From positions 1 to 56,001 of the forward strand of contig QPMI01000304.1 of NCBI GenBank assembly GCA_004431415.1: a DNA stretch of 56,001 nt, written 5' to 3'. Below are positions 30,119-41,119 of the stretch, in pieces (position 1 is the stretch's first letter; each line of letters opens with the position of its first letter). Below the pieces are notes generated by a model. That model was given only the letters and a program-made list of their open reading frames with translations. It searched no databases and was not told where the DNA came from. Origin of the DNA: Cyanophora paradoxa (Eukaryota; Glaucocystophyceae; Cyanophorales; Cyanophoraceae). Made by a program: the position numbers and the translations under genes.

Positions 30119-30635
30119 CCGTGCGGCCAGCTAGCTGATGCCTGTCAAATAGTGCTCAGGATAGTCATGATCAGCGAGATCTAGATCGCTTAATGTTGTT
30201 GTTTATCAATATTTGGATGTCAGAAGAATCGATCGAAGGCTTCGTTCTTCGAGTGCGACCGGACATCCGCGCGCGCAGGTCTAGCGATCAATATCAGGTA
30301 CGCGACATGTACACGCATGATGTCAGCTAGCTAATAAGCTAGCCAACCAGATAGTGAATCGACGCCCGCGCTCCGCTGCTTTGGCAAATCGAGATCGAAT
30401 CGAAATCTATTGCTCTACCACCCTGGCAGGCAAAGGTGCCACGGTGCGGGCCTTGCCCGAAGGCGCGCCCGTTCCCGCCAGAGCCCTCTGAACTCCAACC
30501 CCAAAGGCGACTCTCATTCTCTACCCCGCCGGGGCTGATCCATACGGTTGGGCTGCGCCGCCTCGGTCAAACGCCACGGAGGGGCGACGGCGCCAGGGAC
30601 GAGCCTGATGTGTGCCGAAGGGCGAAGACGCATGG
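30119..30635. other. Convergent intergenic region, AT-richer
   Basis: 517 bases between the PDE and APC10 3' ends. Composition is close to balanced, with CAGCTAGCTAATAAGCTAGC near 30329. No gene, tRNA or conserved frame seen. Confidence 0.55.
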
Positions 30636-31407
30636 TCATCGAACGCATGCGTACGCATTGAATTCGGGCGAGCTGAAATCTTGAGACGGCGAGAGCTGCG
30701 AGGCATAGCTGCCGGGAAAATCGTGAGCGCCAAACCAAATCATATAACGCGCGCCCGCGCACCCTCGGGGGCCGTATACTTTAATCTGCCGGATATGAGT
30801 GTCCCGCCCGTTCTGGTGGTTCTGCGTGATTGCGATCTGGAGCAGGAACGCGCGTACGTATCTGCGCGAGCGGTCGGACGCGCGTCTTGCGGAGGCGGGA
30901 AGTGCGCACTTCGCGCTCTCTGCCGGCTTCAGCGGGATGGTAATCCAGCCGGACGGCTCTTCAAGCTCCATTAGCTTGATTTCGTGCAAGTCGTGGAAAT
31001 TGGAGCCCGCGCGGATCGATATCTTCTGCGGCGTGTAGCTCTCGTCCAGCTTGTAGTCCGTGAAGATGGCGATTTCCTGCGTGTACGTAGCAACGACAGA
31101 GTAAGCTCGCAGACGGTAGCCACAAGAGCGGGCGCGCACGGAGACCCGCATCTTCTTGTAGAATTGAACGTTGACGAGGTGCGGCTGCGGGCCGTCCGAC
31201 CTGTGCGGCGCGCTCGAATCAGGGAACCTGTAGATCTGCACCGTATTGGAGCTCGCCACAGGACACGCACTGCCAGTATGTGTCGAGGTTGTCGTCGCGC
31301 AGCTGCTCGACGCCATTGCCGGGCTTCGCGGTCGACAAGGACCAAACTGCAAGGTTGCCTATTTCTCTCAAGTCCTGTTCTTTGTGCGGCGGCTCGCTTG
31401 TGCGCAT
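30636..31407 (-). CDS. APC10: Anaphase-promoting complex subunit 10 (APC10/DOC1)
   Basis: APC10 is the DOC-domain subunit of the APC/C ubiquitin ligase that helps bind destruction-box substrates. The protein is highly typical: [110 protein letters not shown] and IKVYGPRG. Introns split TYWQ/SDGPQ (CA|G), [22 protein letters not shown] and YGPRG/YASQL; all are short with GT donors. The last exon ends [14 protein letters not shown] before TGA at 30636, like the usual C-terminus. The ATG at 31407 is four bases from a 33-bp repeat. Lower GC than most genes here. Confidence 0.95.
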
Positions 31408-31410
31408 CTT

Positions 31411-31443
31411 GCATTCGGGTACAGGACACGTGCTAGCTGACGC
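31411..31443. repeat. 33-bp direct repeat, copy 1
   Basis: Begins GCATTCGGGTACAGGACACG. Identical over 33 bases to 32384-32416. It abuts the APC10 start codon and lies in its 5' flank. Confidence 0.95.
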
Positions 31444-31574
31444 TAATAGTCGAACGAACTACCGGCTCGATGGCCGTTTGCGACAGATTGAGGGGTACTG
31501 TGATGGATCGGCGGGGCGGGTACTTATACGAATTTCGTCCCTTTCGTCATGTACGAAAGTTGGACGAATTCGAC

Positions 31575-31602
31575 AAGTTGGACGATGCGCATCGTCCAAC
31601 TT
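31575..31602. repeat. Perfect 28-bp palindrome
   Basis: AAGTTGGACGATGC followed directly by its reverse complement, no spacer. It lies inside the TCGTCCAACTT iterons. Confidence 0.95.
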
Positions 31603-31742
31603 TCGTCCAACTTTCGTCCGACGGTCGGCGCCGGCCCGTTCCTTTCGTCCAACTTTCGTCCAAATTCTTGGGGGTACGTCCAAATTTCGTCCAACTTTCG
31701 TCCCGCGGTCGACGTCGGCGCCGGCCCGTTCAGCGACCGTGT

Positions 31743-31801
31743 CCAAAGCTGGACAGGCGGAGAGAGGAAAGCCCAAAGCTGGACAGGCGGAGAGAGGAAA
31801 G
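31743..31801. repeat. Tandem 30-bp repeat, two copies
   Basis: CCAAAGCTGGACAGGCGG plus AGAGAGGAAAG occurs twice, copies starting at 31743 and 31773. Confidence 0.9.
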
Positions 31802-31974
31802 CTTCAAGCCCGGAAGGCGCACAGTCAACGACTCGAGCTCGACATCAACCGCGTACCCCGGCCCGTCGCTCGACTGCTCAAGTCTTGCTTGAAGTCTGCT
31901 TCAGTCTGCTTGAAAGTCTGCTTCAGCTGCCAGGCTGCTTCTCAGCTGCTTCTGATACTGCGGCTCTCTTCGAC

Positions 31975-32373
31975 ATGAGCGTCGTCAGCGCACGAGTGCA
32001 CCACGCGCAGGGCTTGCCGCTCGCCGCGCACGTAGCGCTCCGCGCAGGGGGCCGCCGAGACGAGGTCGCCGGCAACGAGGGGGTCTTCGAGGGGGCTATC
32101 CGCATCGTGCTGGACGAGAGTGAGCGCGCCGGCGGCGCCGCTCTCGAGGTGCTCGACGGCACCCGCAAGGTCCTCGCTGAGGTGCGTGCAACGCCGGCGC
32201 TCTACGTACATACGTATATATGTGCCATACCGGCTGCACTGCGGCAGGGAGATCTCGATCTGGACCAAGGCGAGCAGGAAGCCGAGTTCTGGGTTCCCAT
32301 GAGACCGTCAGGCCGCGTCCTTCTCTCCTTGTCCGTGCAGGTGCCCTTAGGGCTTCTCCATCCGAACTCGTAG
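31975..32373 (+). CDS. Small C2-like domain protein
   Basis: A predicted protein of about 110 residues: MSVVSARVHHAQGLPLAAHV, RIVLDESERAGGAALEVLDG, TRKVLAE, then after intron 32182-32247 GDLDLDQGEQEAEFWVPM and GRVLLSLSVQVPLG. The order of strands, the D-x-DxGE-like turn before W and the end pattern GxVLLSLSV resemble a C2 domain, a membrane- or protein-binding module. The intron (GTGCGTG donor, CGGCAG acceptor) is 66 bp, so the frame stays open if it is retained. The ATG at 31975 is the first in frame after the promoter repeats. The gene is bracketed by the 33-bp direct repeats. Confidence 0.6.
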   Translation: MSVVSARVHHAQGLPLAAHVALRAGGRRDEVAGNEGVFEGAIRIVLDESERAGGAALEVLDGTRKVLAEVRATPALYVHTYICAIPAALRQGDLDLDQGEQEAEFWVPMRPSGRVLLSLSVQVPLGLLHPNS

Positions 32374-32383
32374 GAAGCTTTAA

Positions 32384-32416
32384 GCATTCGGGTACAGGAC
32401 ACGTGCTAGCTGACGC
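32384..32416. repeat. 33-bp direct repeat, copy 2
   Basis: Perfect copy of 31411-31443, starting 11 bases after the stop of the C2 gene; the two copies lie 973 bp apart. Confidence 0.95.
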
Positions 32417-32547
32417 CAACTATCGGCGCTGGCAACGGGTACTGCCCGGGCGACGACCGAGTAGACTGATCTACGCTTTAAGCTAGATCTAGAGTTGCTT
32501 ACATTAATCTCAATATTCTGCATGTGAAAATAAAATCTTTCCGCGGC

Positions 32548-34307
32548 CTACTTCGCCTTCTTCGCAGACGCGGCGAGACCTCGCAGAGGCGCGACGTAGA
32601 GCAGCCCGGGCGCGGCGAAGGTGACGTGCCTGGCGCGACGGTCAGCAGCGCGTGTATGGGTCGGAGCGGCGCTCGAGGCGCGCACCAGCATAGGATGGCG
32701 CCGTAAACGGCCCGCGGGGCCGGGTGCACGAGGCCGATGGAGAGCTCGCAATAAACTGAGGCGCCGGCGTCGTTGCGTCAGTCGAGAATTGGAAAGGAGG
32801 ACGCCCCGAGGAACGCTCGCCTATGAATAGGACCGCAACTGCCATCACGAAAACCCGGCGCCCGACTTCCCGCGCGACGCGCCCGGGGCTGTTCCACGGC
32901 AGCTCCACGCCTTGCGACAGGTACCCCACTACGCTCCGTGAGCGGCGGGGCGGGCGGGGGAGCGCGGCGGGCGGCGCGGACGGTTGCGTAGCGCCTCTCC
33001 GATGTCGATGCCGGCGATGCCGCCGGCGGCGAAGGCGATGCCGCCGTGCTCGTGGAGGACGGGGAGGGGCACGGTGAGCATGGGGAGGCCCGTGAGGAGG
33101 ACCCCCTTCGCGACCCCCGCGAGGAAGCGCCACGCAAACGTGTCCCCCGGCGGCGGCTGCCCGACCGCCGGCCCCTCCCGCCAGTCGTACAGCAGCACGA
33201 TCGCCAAGCCCAGCAGCCAGCCGCCCACCACGTCCTGCGGGTAGTGCACGCCTGCGCGGCCGGGTCGGGTGGCCGAGCGCAGCGCTGGCCGGAGGGCGGC
33301 GGCAGCGGACCGAGGTAGAGGCGGGATCCGGAGAGCATGGCGACCGCGAGGGCAATGAGGCAGTACCCCCGCGCTCCGGAGGGCGTGTACCCCAGCTGTC
33401 GCGGGGGGAGTCGGGTGCAAGAGCGGGGATGTTCGGCGCGCGACACACCTTGTGCAGAAACAAAGCAGTTACAACAGCCCCTGTGCTGTGACCCGACGGG
33501 AAACTGAACTCCAGCTGGCGCGAGCTTTGAGGAGGGCCAGCCCTGGCAGGAGGCGGAGCGCTGCGGATTCGATGACGAAACGGACCTCGTCAGCGGCGCG
33601 GGGGCGAGTGGCCGTCGTGCTGATCAGCTGCAGCAGGGGCCGGCTCCTCTGGAAGTACGATTTCAGGAGCGAGATGGAGTAGAAGGTCCAGAGGATCAGG
33701 GTGAGGTAGGACACGCCCGCGCGGAAATTCTGGTTCGAGTATCGTCTCAAACGAAGGCACTTTCGGCGGCCGCCGGGCTGAGGCTCCCGCGCACCCGCAT
33801 GCGGCCGAGGCACCAAAGGATGACAAGGACGAAGTACAGCTCGAAGCCCTGCAGCAAGCTGAGAAGCTCACAGTGACATTGGAGCAGATCCCTCGCTCAC
33901 CATGTAGGACAACAGCTTGCACACGCTGCACGAGCCTGCGTCAGCGCGACGACATTGCGCACTGGCAGGTCACGGCTTACGCGTCGAGGAAGGGATTGTG
34001 GGCGATTTGCAGTGAACGTAGAAATCTCAAGCCAGCGCGCTCCAGCGCCTCGAACAGCGCCGGCCGTGCAGCTAGCGCGCCGAAGAACGCGACGGCGAGA
34101 AGGACCGGCACCAACGGGAACGACGGCGACAACACGCGCACATCGTGCGCGCTGTCATCCGCAGCTTGCTTTGAAGCGGCTGCCGGCGCCGCGGCCCCCT
34201 TCTGCTTCGAACCGTCTTGGCTGGCAGCTTTCAATGTCCCCGCCTTTGACTTGGCGGCCTCCTGCTTTTTCCGCCGCGACGCGACGGCGCTCGCTCCGTT
34301 GCCCATC
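32548..34307 (-). CDS. PAP2-superfamily lipid phosphatase
   Basis: A membrane phosphatase of the PAP2/lipid phosphate and sphingosine-1-phosphate phosphatase group. The three catalytic motifs are intact: KSYFQRSRP (KxxxxxxRP), FPSGHSTG (PSGH) and SRLYLGVHYPQDVVGG (SRxxxxxHxxxD). Membrane segments include PLVPVLLAVAF, FELYFVLVILWCLG, VSYLTLILWTFYSISLL, YCLIALAVAML, WLLGLAIVLLYD, LLTGLPMLTVPL and VFVMAVAVLFI. The N-terminus is MGNGASAVASRRKKQ, with a Lys/Ala-rich cytosolic stretch. The exon ending HNPFLDA looks like a separate ORF because intron 33926-33980 (GTAAGCC donor, CTGAC branch) begins with an in-frame stop; splicing joins it to VCKLLSYMGFELYF. The intron before the last exons has a GC donor, and ILCW joins to HVTFAAPGLLYVAPL. 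Stop at 32548. Confidence 0.88.
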
Positions 34308-34459
34308 GGCTGCAGAAGCAGATACTCGTGGCTGACCGGCCGGCGTCTTCTTGCTCCAGTTCGAATCCCGGGAAGAGCATTTACGGGGAGCGGGGGTACG
34401 TCGTCGGCGCCAAGTTCGCCGTCCAGAGCATTGTTCGAGCGAGCGCTTTTCTCTCCGAG
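34308..34459. promoter_or_regulatory. Short divergent promoter, PAP2 / HOP2
   Basis: 152 bp between opposite start codons. It contains GTTCGAATCCCGGG (about 34360), which resembles a tRNA B box, but no tRNA fold surrounds it. Confidence 0.5.
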
Positions 34460-35809
34460 ATGCCGCCAAAGTCGAAGGAGACCAAGGCGACAGCCGACGG
34501 CGCGTACGCGTGCGGCGAGATCTGTGGTGGCGTCTTTCGAGGGATTGACGCTCGGCGCAGAGGACACGATCCTCGAGCTGGTTAATCAACAGAACCGGCC
34601 TCTGTCGAGCCAGAACATCATAGACCATCTCAAGCGTGCGCTCTCCTCGTTTGCTGCACGCGGCCGCCGCTCGCTTCCCTGCGCGCCTCTATCTTGAGCT
34701 GTGCAGTGGCGCTCGCTTTGGAGCGCGCCTCGCAGCTGGGCCGTGCGGGCCCTGGTCCTTGATCTATATCGTTCGCGCCCCGCCGTTCGCAGTTGGGAAG
34801 GCGGCTGCGGAGCGCGTTATCGCGAAGCTGGCTGAGACCGGGAAGATCTCCGTCAAGGAATTCGGTATGTGTGTCCCTTCCTCCCCGCCTGAGCAGAGCG
34901 CACGCGTCCGGCGACCGCCTGACAGGCAAATCCAAGATTTATTTTGCGAGGTGCTGTCTGCCGCGCTATGTACAGCAGCGTCCAGCTGTAGGAGCTGAGA
35001 GAATTGCAGGCAAGATCAGTTTGATGCGCCTGACTCGGCCAGCCTCGCGCGGATGGACGCCGAGATCACCAGCCTAACGCAGAAGGCGAGTGTCCCATGG
35101 CCATTCACCCCGCTACGCCATTTTGAAGCGGGCTGATTTTCGCCGTTCTTGCAGCTCGCTCAGGTCACAGAAGAGGTCAAGGAATTGAACGCAGGTGCTG
35201 TCATTCGGTGGATTCGTGCCCGCAACTTTAACTTGCTCCTCTTCGAAGAAATGCGGAAGCTTGGATCGGCCCTAACCCAGCAAGAAATCGCTCAGCGGCT
35301 CGTTGCTCTCCGAGACGAGGTTCGGCGCCTCCTCGGTGCCACACTCTCATTTCTATCTACTGCATGCCGAGCCGCGCCGCGCAGACGGCGAAGAAGCGGC
35401 AGCGACTCACAAAGCTGAAGGACGGCGGGAACACGGTCACTCCGGAGCACAAGCGGGCGGTGGAGGCTGCGTATGCGAAGGCCCGCAACGCGTGGCGCCA
35501 GCGCAAGCGCCTCGTACGCCCCTGGGCCTCGGCCCATCCAGCACATCGTAGCTTCTGCTTCCGCTTAAGCCGCACTTCGCAGTGCGAGGAGATAGTAGGC
35601 CAGATGTGCGAGCTCAGCGGGATGAAGCTTCAGCAAACTATGGTGCCCAACTCTTTATTTGGGGCGCGCTCTCGTATGGTTTTATTAAGCTGCGTACCGC
35701 GCAGGAGTCCATGGGGCTAGAGACAGACGCGGATGCTGGGGTCTCTCTCGGGAACGACCTAATCGACTGCTCCGCGGGGCGAGGCGCGAGCAAGCGGCAG
35801 AAGACCTGA
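34460..35809 (+). CDS. HOP2: Homologous-pairing protein 2 (HOP2/PSMC3IP)
   Basis: HOP2 with MND1 stimulates DMC1/RAD51 strand exchange in meiosis. Nine exons give MPPKSKETKATADE, the winged-helix part DTILELVNQQNRPLSSQNI, GKAAAERVIAKLAETGKISVKEFGKSKIYF, QDQFDAPDSASL, the coiled coil LTQKLAQVTEEVKELNAEMR, ALTQQEIAQRLVALRDE, TKLKDGGNTVTPEHKRAVE, AYAKARNAWRQRKRL and CEEIVGQMCELSG, ending METMGL-type ESMGLETDADAGVSL. All blocks are in family order. Introns after TADE and LTQK use GC donors (the second, gcgagt, is a close fit to the GC consensus). The expression of a meiosis-specific gene model implies a sexual cycle in this lineage. Lower GC than neighbours. Confidence 0.93.
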
Positions 35810-36205
35810 ATGGCGGAACGACCGCGCTGGCGATCCGGACGACGCGAACCGGATCCCCAGTTTAGTATCGGGCTGCCGAATATATAATTAATATTATAAA
35901 ATTAGCAGCGATAGATGTTCTAGCTCTAGGGTCGATGCAAAGCGGCCTCGTAGTCCGCGCGGTTCCCCGAAAGGTTCATCGGTTGTCAATCCAATCAGTG
36001 ACAAGGGCAACTGTGTTTCAATTCAATTCAAAAGCGATCGATCGATATCATGTGAAGCGGACGGGTATCTAGGTGCTTTGGCCGGCGGGCGGAGTGGATA
36101 CAGGGCAGGAGAGGAAGAGCGTCAAGGGGATGCAGGGAGGGCCGAAAAAAGAGAGGAACGGAGGGGGGGATGGGCAGGGGCAGGGGCGTATCAGGCTCGG
36201 GAGGC
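35810..36205. other. Convergent intergenic region, AT-rich core
   Basis: 396 bases between HOP2 and CK2 3' ends. TATATAATTAATATTATAAAATT at about 35880-35902 is among the most A/T-rich stretches in the window and may hold 3'-end signals for one or both genes. No gene seen. Confidence 0.55.
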
Positions 36206-37739
<1,534 letters not shown>

Positions 37740-38330
37740 TGGAGAGCGGCTCCGGGCGTCAGCGCGAAGCACGCGATGTCAACCAATTCGTCGCCGGAGT
37801 ACGAGGAAGGTCGTGGCCCAAGAAGCCTTCAAACGCTAGCGTACCCCAACTACAGTTGATCCCCGCCGAAAGACCTCGGGTGCGGGCTGATCGCACTCCC
37901 GAACCGGCCAGCGTATCGAGAGCTGCAGAGAAATGTCTCTGCGGCTAATCGATGCAGGTGCGGCATGACCGCCCCACCTGCCGTCTCGCCGCAGCGCCTG
38001 CCGGCTAGCTCGATTTCCCCACCGTCCCTCTTCATGCTTTCTCTAGCCGCTGTGAGATTCTCAGGCAACCCCGCTCATGCACGGCCCCGCAGCTGCGTTC
38101 GGTCTTCGTTTTTGCTGGCCAGTCGCAGCGCTCTGTCTGGCCAGCCTAGCGGTTTTGTCGCTGATCTATAAGGTGCATATCGCGCCGTCTCAAAGGCCGC
38201 GGGTGTTTTCTCACGCCGCCGATCGGCTCCTTGTCATCGCAGCTTGTCGAACGCCCCAACCCCATCAACCGCAGAGCGATCAACAAGCGGCGGGCTAACG
38301 GCGCTCAGACCGAACCGGTTGTTCGTGGCC
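37740..38330. promoter_or_regulatory. Divergent promoter region, CK2 alpha / serine-rich gene
   Basis: 591 bases between opposite starts. An ATG frame at 38077 encodes a hydrophobic peptide (CWPVAALCLASLAVLSLI) but has no support, and a frame VERPNPINRRAINKRRANG near 38244 looks protein-like but has no ATG. No core promoter is obvious. Confidence 0.45.
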
Positions 38331-41004
38331 ATGGTACGTCCGCTATGCCGTAGCCGCGCCGCGCCGGTCAGTCCTCAATCTGCATCAGGTTCTGCGCTGC
38401 CCCAGGAGTCGGTTCTCGGGCAGAAGCATAGTAAGTTTTGCTCCGGCCACCAAAGTTTTTCACTGATTGCCGTGCAGCATCTTCGTCAGGAAAGCAATCC
38501 GCCGTGCGCGATGGTGCCACCGTCCTTGCTGGCAGCGCAAGTGGCGGTAGCGCAATCGCTAGCGTGCAGCCAGACGATGAGGCACAGCAAACCGACTCGG
38601 ATGACGCCAACTCGGCGTCCGTGTCGCAGCGCAGCCTAAGCGATGGGTCAGCGAGCTCTCACGGCTTAGGCCGCCGGCCCAGCGCGTCCAGCAGCGAGCG
38701 GAGGTCGTCTGGCGCATCACCTGCGTCTTCGGACACAGGGCAGCCGCCTGACACACCACCGCCGAGCCATGGATTTGTCCCCTCGGTAGCTTTTTCCTTT
38801 TTTCAGTTTAGCCAGAAGGCTCCGGCGCGGCCATCGCAGCCACACAGCGCGCCGCCACCGCCGCCAAGGATCGTCCCTCGGCCGGGGCCCGTCTCGGCGG
38901 CGGAGCGCGAGCAGGCGGCGAGCGTGCGGGCGTTCTGGCAGCACGCGAGCGCGCGGGAGAGGAAGGCAATCACGTCCGTGAAGGCGGCGCGGGTCCTCGA
39001 ATGCTTACGGAGCCACTATGGGGCCAGCCGATCCTGCATGGAGCTCCTGCAGCGCGCGCTGGACGCCATTTCGAAGAACGGCGGGATCGTTGGGGCGGTG
39101 CGGGGCGCGTCCACATGGGCCGGCAGCCTCGCCGACGCGGCCGTCGTCCCCGCGCTCTCGGTGGAAGAGCCCGTCGAACCGTCAGTTGGCTCGACCGCCC
39201 CGAGCCCGTCAGACGTCCTCCTCGTATCGTCCCGCAAGGACTTGTCGCTATCTGTCGCTCCGGAGCTTCTCAGCGCCAGCGGCGGCGAGCGGCTGATCGC
39301 GCTTCTCGCACGCCGCGTCACTCGCATTGCGTCGGGCCATCGCGACGCGGGCCAGCAGGCTGTCCTTCCCGAGCGCTCCCTGGCGCGCGCGGCGTCGGCG
39401 CCGGAGGAGGCGAGGGCGGCGAGCGATGCGGACGAGGCGGCCCGGAGGGCGGTGGAGGCCCTTGGGGCGCAGGAGGTCGTCCTCTCCGTCTGCTGGCGCC
39501 TCATCCTGGACCGGCTCGTCGGCGCGTATGTCGGCTACCAGCGGCGTCTGCAGGCCGGTCCCTCCAGCTGCCCCGGGTCGCCCCCAGCGGGGGGCCTACA
39601 GAGCGCGGCGTCGGCGCCGGCGGCGATGGGGCGCGGTGCGGTGGCGGGGGGCTCAGGCTCGGGCGAGGAGGACGAGGGCCCCGAGGAGGAGCACCTCAGC
39701 GCACGCTCCTCGTCCCGCGCCAGCAGCCCGCCCCGCCCCGCCGCCCCCCAGCCGCCCCGCCCCGCCCCCGCCCCCGCCACCGCCTCCGCCCCGCCCCACT
39801 CCTCCAAGCCGCGCGGCGGCGTCGTGACGCTCCTGGCGGCGACGGAGGCGGCCAAGGACGGGGCGGTGCTGCGGCGGGCCCCGGGGGACGGCTCCTCGCG
39901 TTCGGCCCGCAAGCGCAAGAACAAGAAGAGCGCCGGCGGCGCGATCGGGCGGCTCGGCGAGGAGCCTGCCACCGCCGCCTGCCTCGTGCGCCCCTCCGCC
40001 CCTCGCCGCCCTGGCCGCCCCTCGCCTGACGCCGGCCGCAGGCTTCGAACGCGTCGCACAGCGACTCGGGGGTCAGCCGCGACGCGTCGCCCCGCCCCGC
40101 GTGGGCCGTCGCCCCTCCAGAGGTCCTCCCCGCGCCGGCGCCGGCGCCCCTGCTGCCGCTGGCGCCGCGGCCGCAGCTCGGCCTCGTGCAGCCGCCCGTG
40201 ACGGGCGCCGTCGACACGACGAGCCCGCAGTACCGGGCGATCTTCGCGCAGTACTACCGCGCCTACATGGCGGCCGCCGCTCCGCCCCTCCCGACCGCCC
40301 CCATTTCCCCGCCCTCGCCTCCCTCGCCGGTGCTGGCCGCCGGGAGCCCGCTCGGCGCCGCCAGCCAGTCGATGTTCTCCAGCGACCCGCTCCGCCTCGT
40401 GGCCACCCGCCGCGGCGCCGCCGGGGCCGGCCCCGCCACGCCCTCCCCCGCCGCCGTCGGGCCGGCCTACCAGCACTTCGGCCCGCCCTCGCCGGGGACC
40501 CCGCAGCGCCGCGATCGCCGGCCGCGCCCTTCGCCCCGCTCGCCCTCGACTCGCCGGTGCCGACCCGCGGCCCTCGCCCCTGGGCGCCGTCGGCTCGGGC
40601 CGCGCCGGCGGCGGGTCCGGCAGCTCGACACCGGCAGGCACCTCGTCCCCCACGGTCGCCTTCTGGGCGGGCGTAGCGGCCGACGGCCCCGCCGCCGGCC
40701 CCGCCGCCCCGTCGCCGTCCCTCAGGGCCGTCTCCGGGCACGGGAGCGTCGCTTTTCCGGACCCCACGTGCCCCGTGCGCGGCCGTGCCCCTCCCGTGCG
40801 GTGAGAGCCCCTCTCACGGCCCCGCAGGCGATCTGGGAGCCGCTAGGCAAGGGCGCCCTTGGCCTCGGGAGCCTCGGACCCAAGGCCCGCTTCCCGACCG
40901 CCGGCGCGCCGGGCGGCCCCGCGGCGGTCCCGTCGGCTGTGCGCCTCTCGACGGGATCGGTGGCGTCGGCGGAGGGCGAGCCTGTACCCCTCACGCACCT
41001 CTAG
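38331..41004 (+). CDS. Serine/proline-rich protein, function unknown
   Basis: The model starts at an ATG directly followed by intron 38334-38405 (GTACGT donor), then a 25-nt exon (38406-38430, ESVLGQKH), intron 38431-38477 and a long frame. The protein has a disordered Ser-rich start and a helical block SVRAFWQHASARERKAITSV, KAARVLECLRSHYGASRSCM, ELLQRALDAI. Further blocks are SSRKDLSLSVAPELLSASGG, VVLSVCWRLILDRLVGAYVG and a Lys patch SRSARKRKNKKSAGG. Near the end are QYRAIFAQYYRAYM and AIWEPLGKGALGLGSLG. The FWQ..S.RE+..I helical block faintly recalls NST1-type proteins, but I would not name it. Introns in the second half are C-rich. The first coding exon being only ATG, as in its neighbour CK2, is inference. 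Confidence 0.6.
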
Positions 41005-41119
41005 TCTCACCCGTATCTATTTCTCGGCCAGCGCTAGCTAGCTAGGTTTCGCCTCGCGCCAGGCTGCACGCTTCGCGTCTGTCCATTTCCTTTCACACGC
41101 GACACATGGTCTCCTTCGA

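Larger units (their letters stand above)
31408..31974. promoter_or_regulatory. Divergent promoter of APC10 and C2 gene with iterated motifs
   Basis: 567 bases between opposite starts. From 31550 to 31705 the word TCGTCCAACTT or its complement recurs many times, partly as direct repeats and centred on a perfect 28-bp palindrome. GTCGGCGCCGGCCCGTTC occurs twice (about 31624 and 31709), and a 30-bp tandem pair follows at 31743-31801. The long open frame across the region has no coding character. Confidence 0.7.

Noticed and set aside
31549-32373. Open frame extending the C2 gene upstream through the promoter repeats
   Set aside because: The upstream part translates the TCGTCCAACTT iterons into low-complexity peptide; the ATG at 31975 starts the C2-like sequence.
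32384-32416. 33-bp repeats as ends of a standard transposon
   Set aside because: They are direct, not inverted, the interval carries no transposase or reverse transcriptase, and no short target duplication flanks them.
33977-34307. Separate small membrane-protein gene ending NPFLDA
   Set aside because: A strong GTAAGC donor overlaps its stop and splicing joins it in phase to the PAP2 exons, so it is the PAP2 N-terminus.
34355-34375. GTTCGAATCCCGG resembling a tRNA T arm in the PAP2/HOP2 promoter
   Set aside because: The T stem does not pair and no other tRNA arms are present.
38077-38298. Short hydrophobic ORF in the CK2 / serine-rich promoter
   Set aside because: No family resemblance, no splice support, and a random hydrophobic frame of this length is expected.
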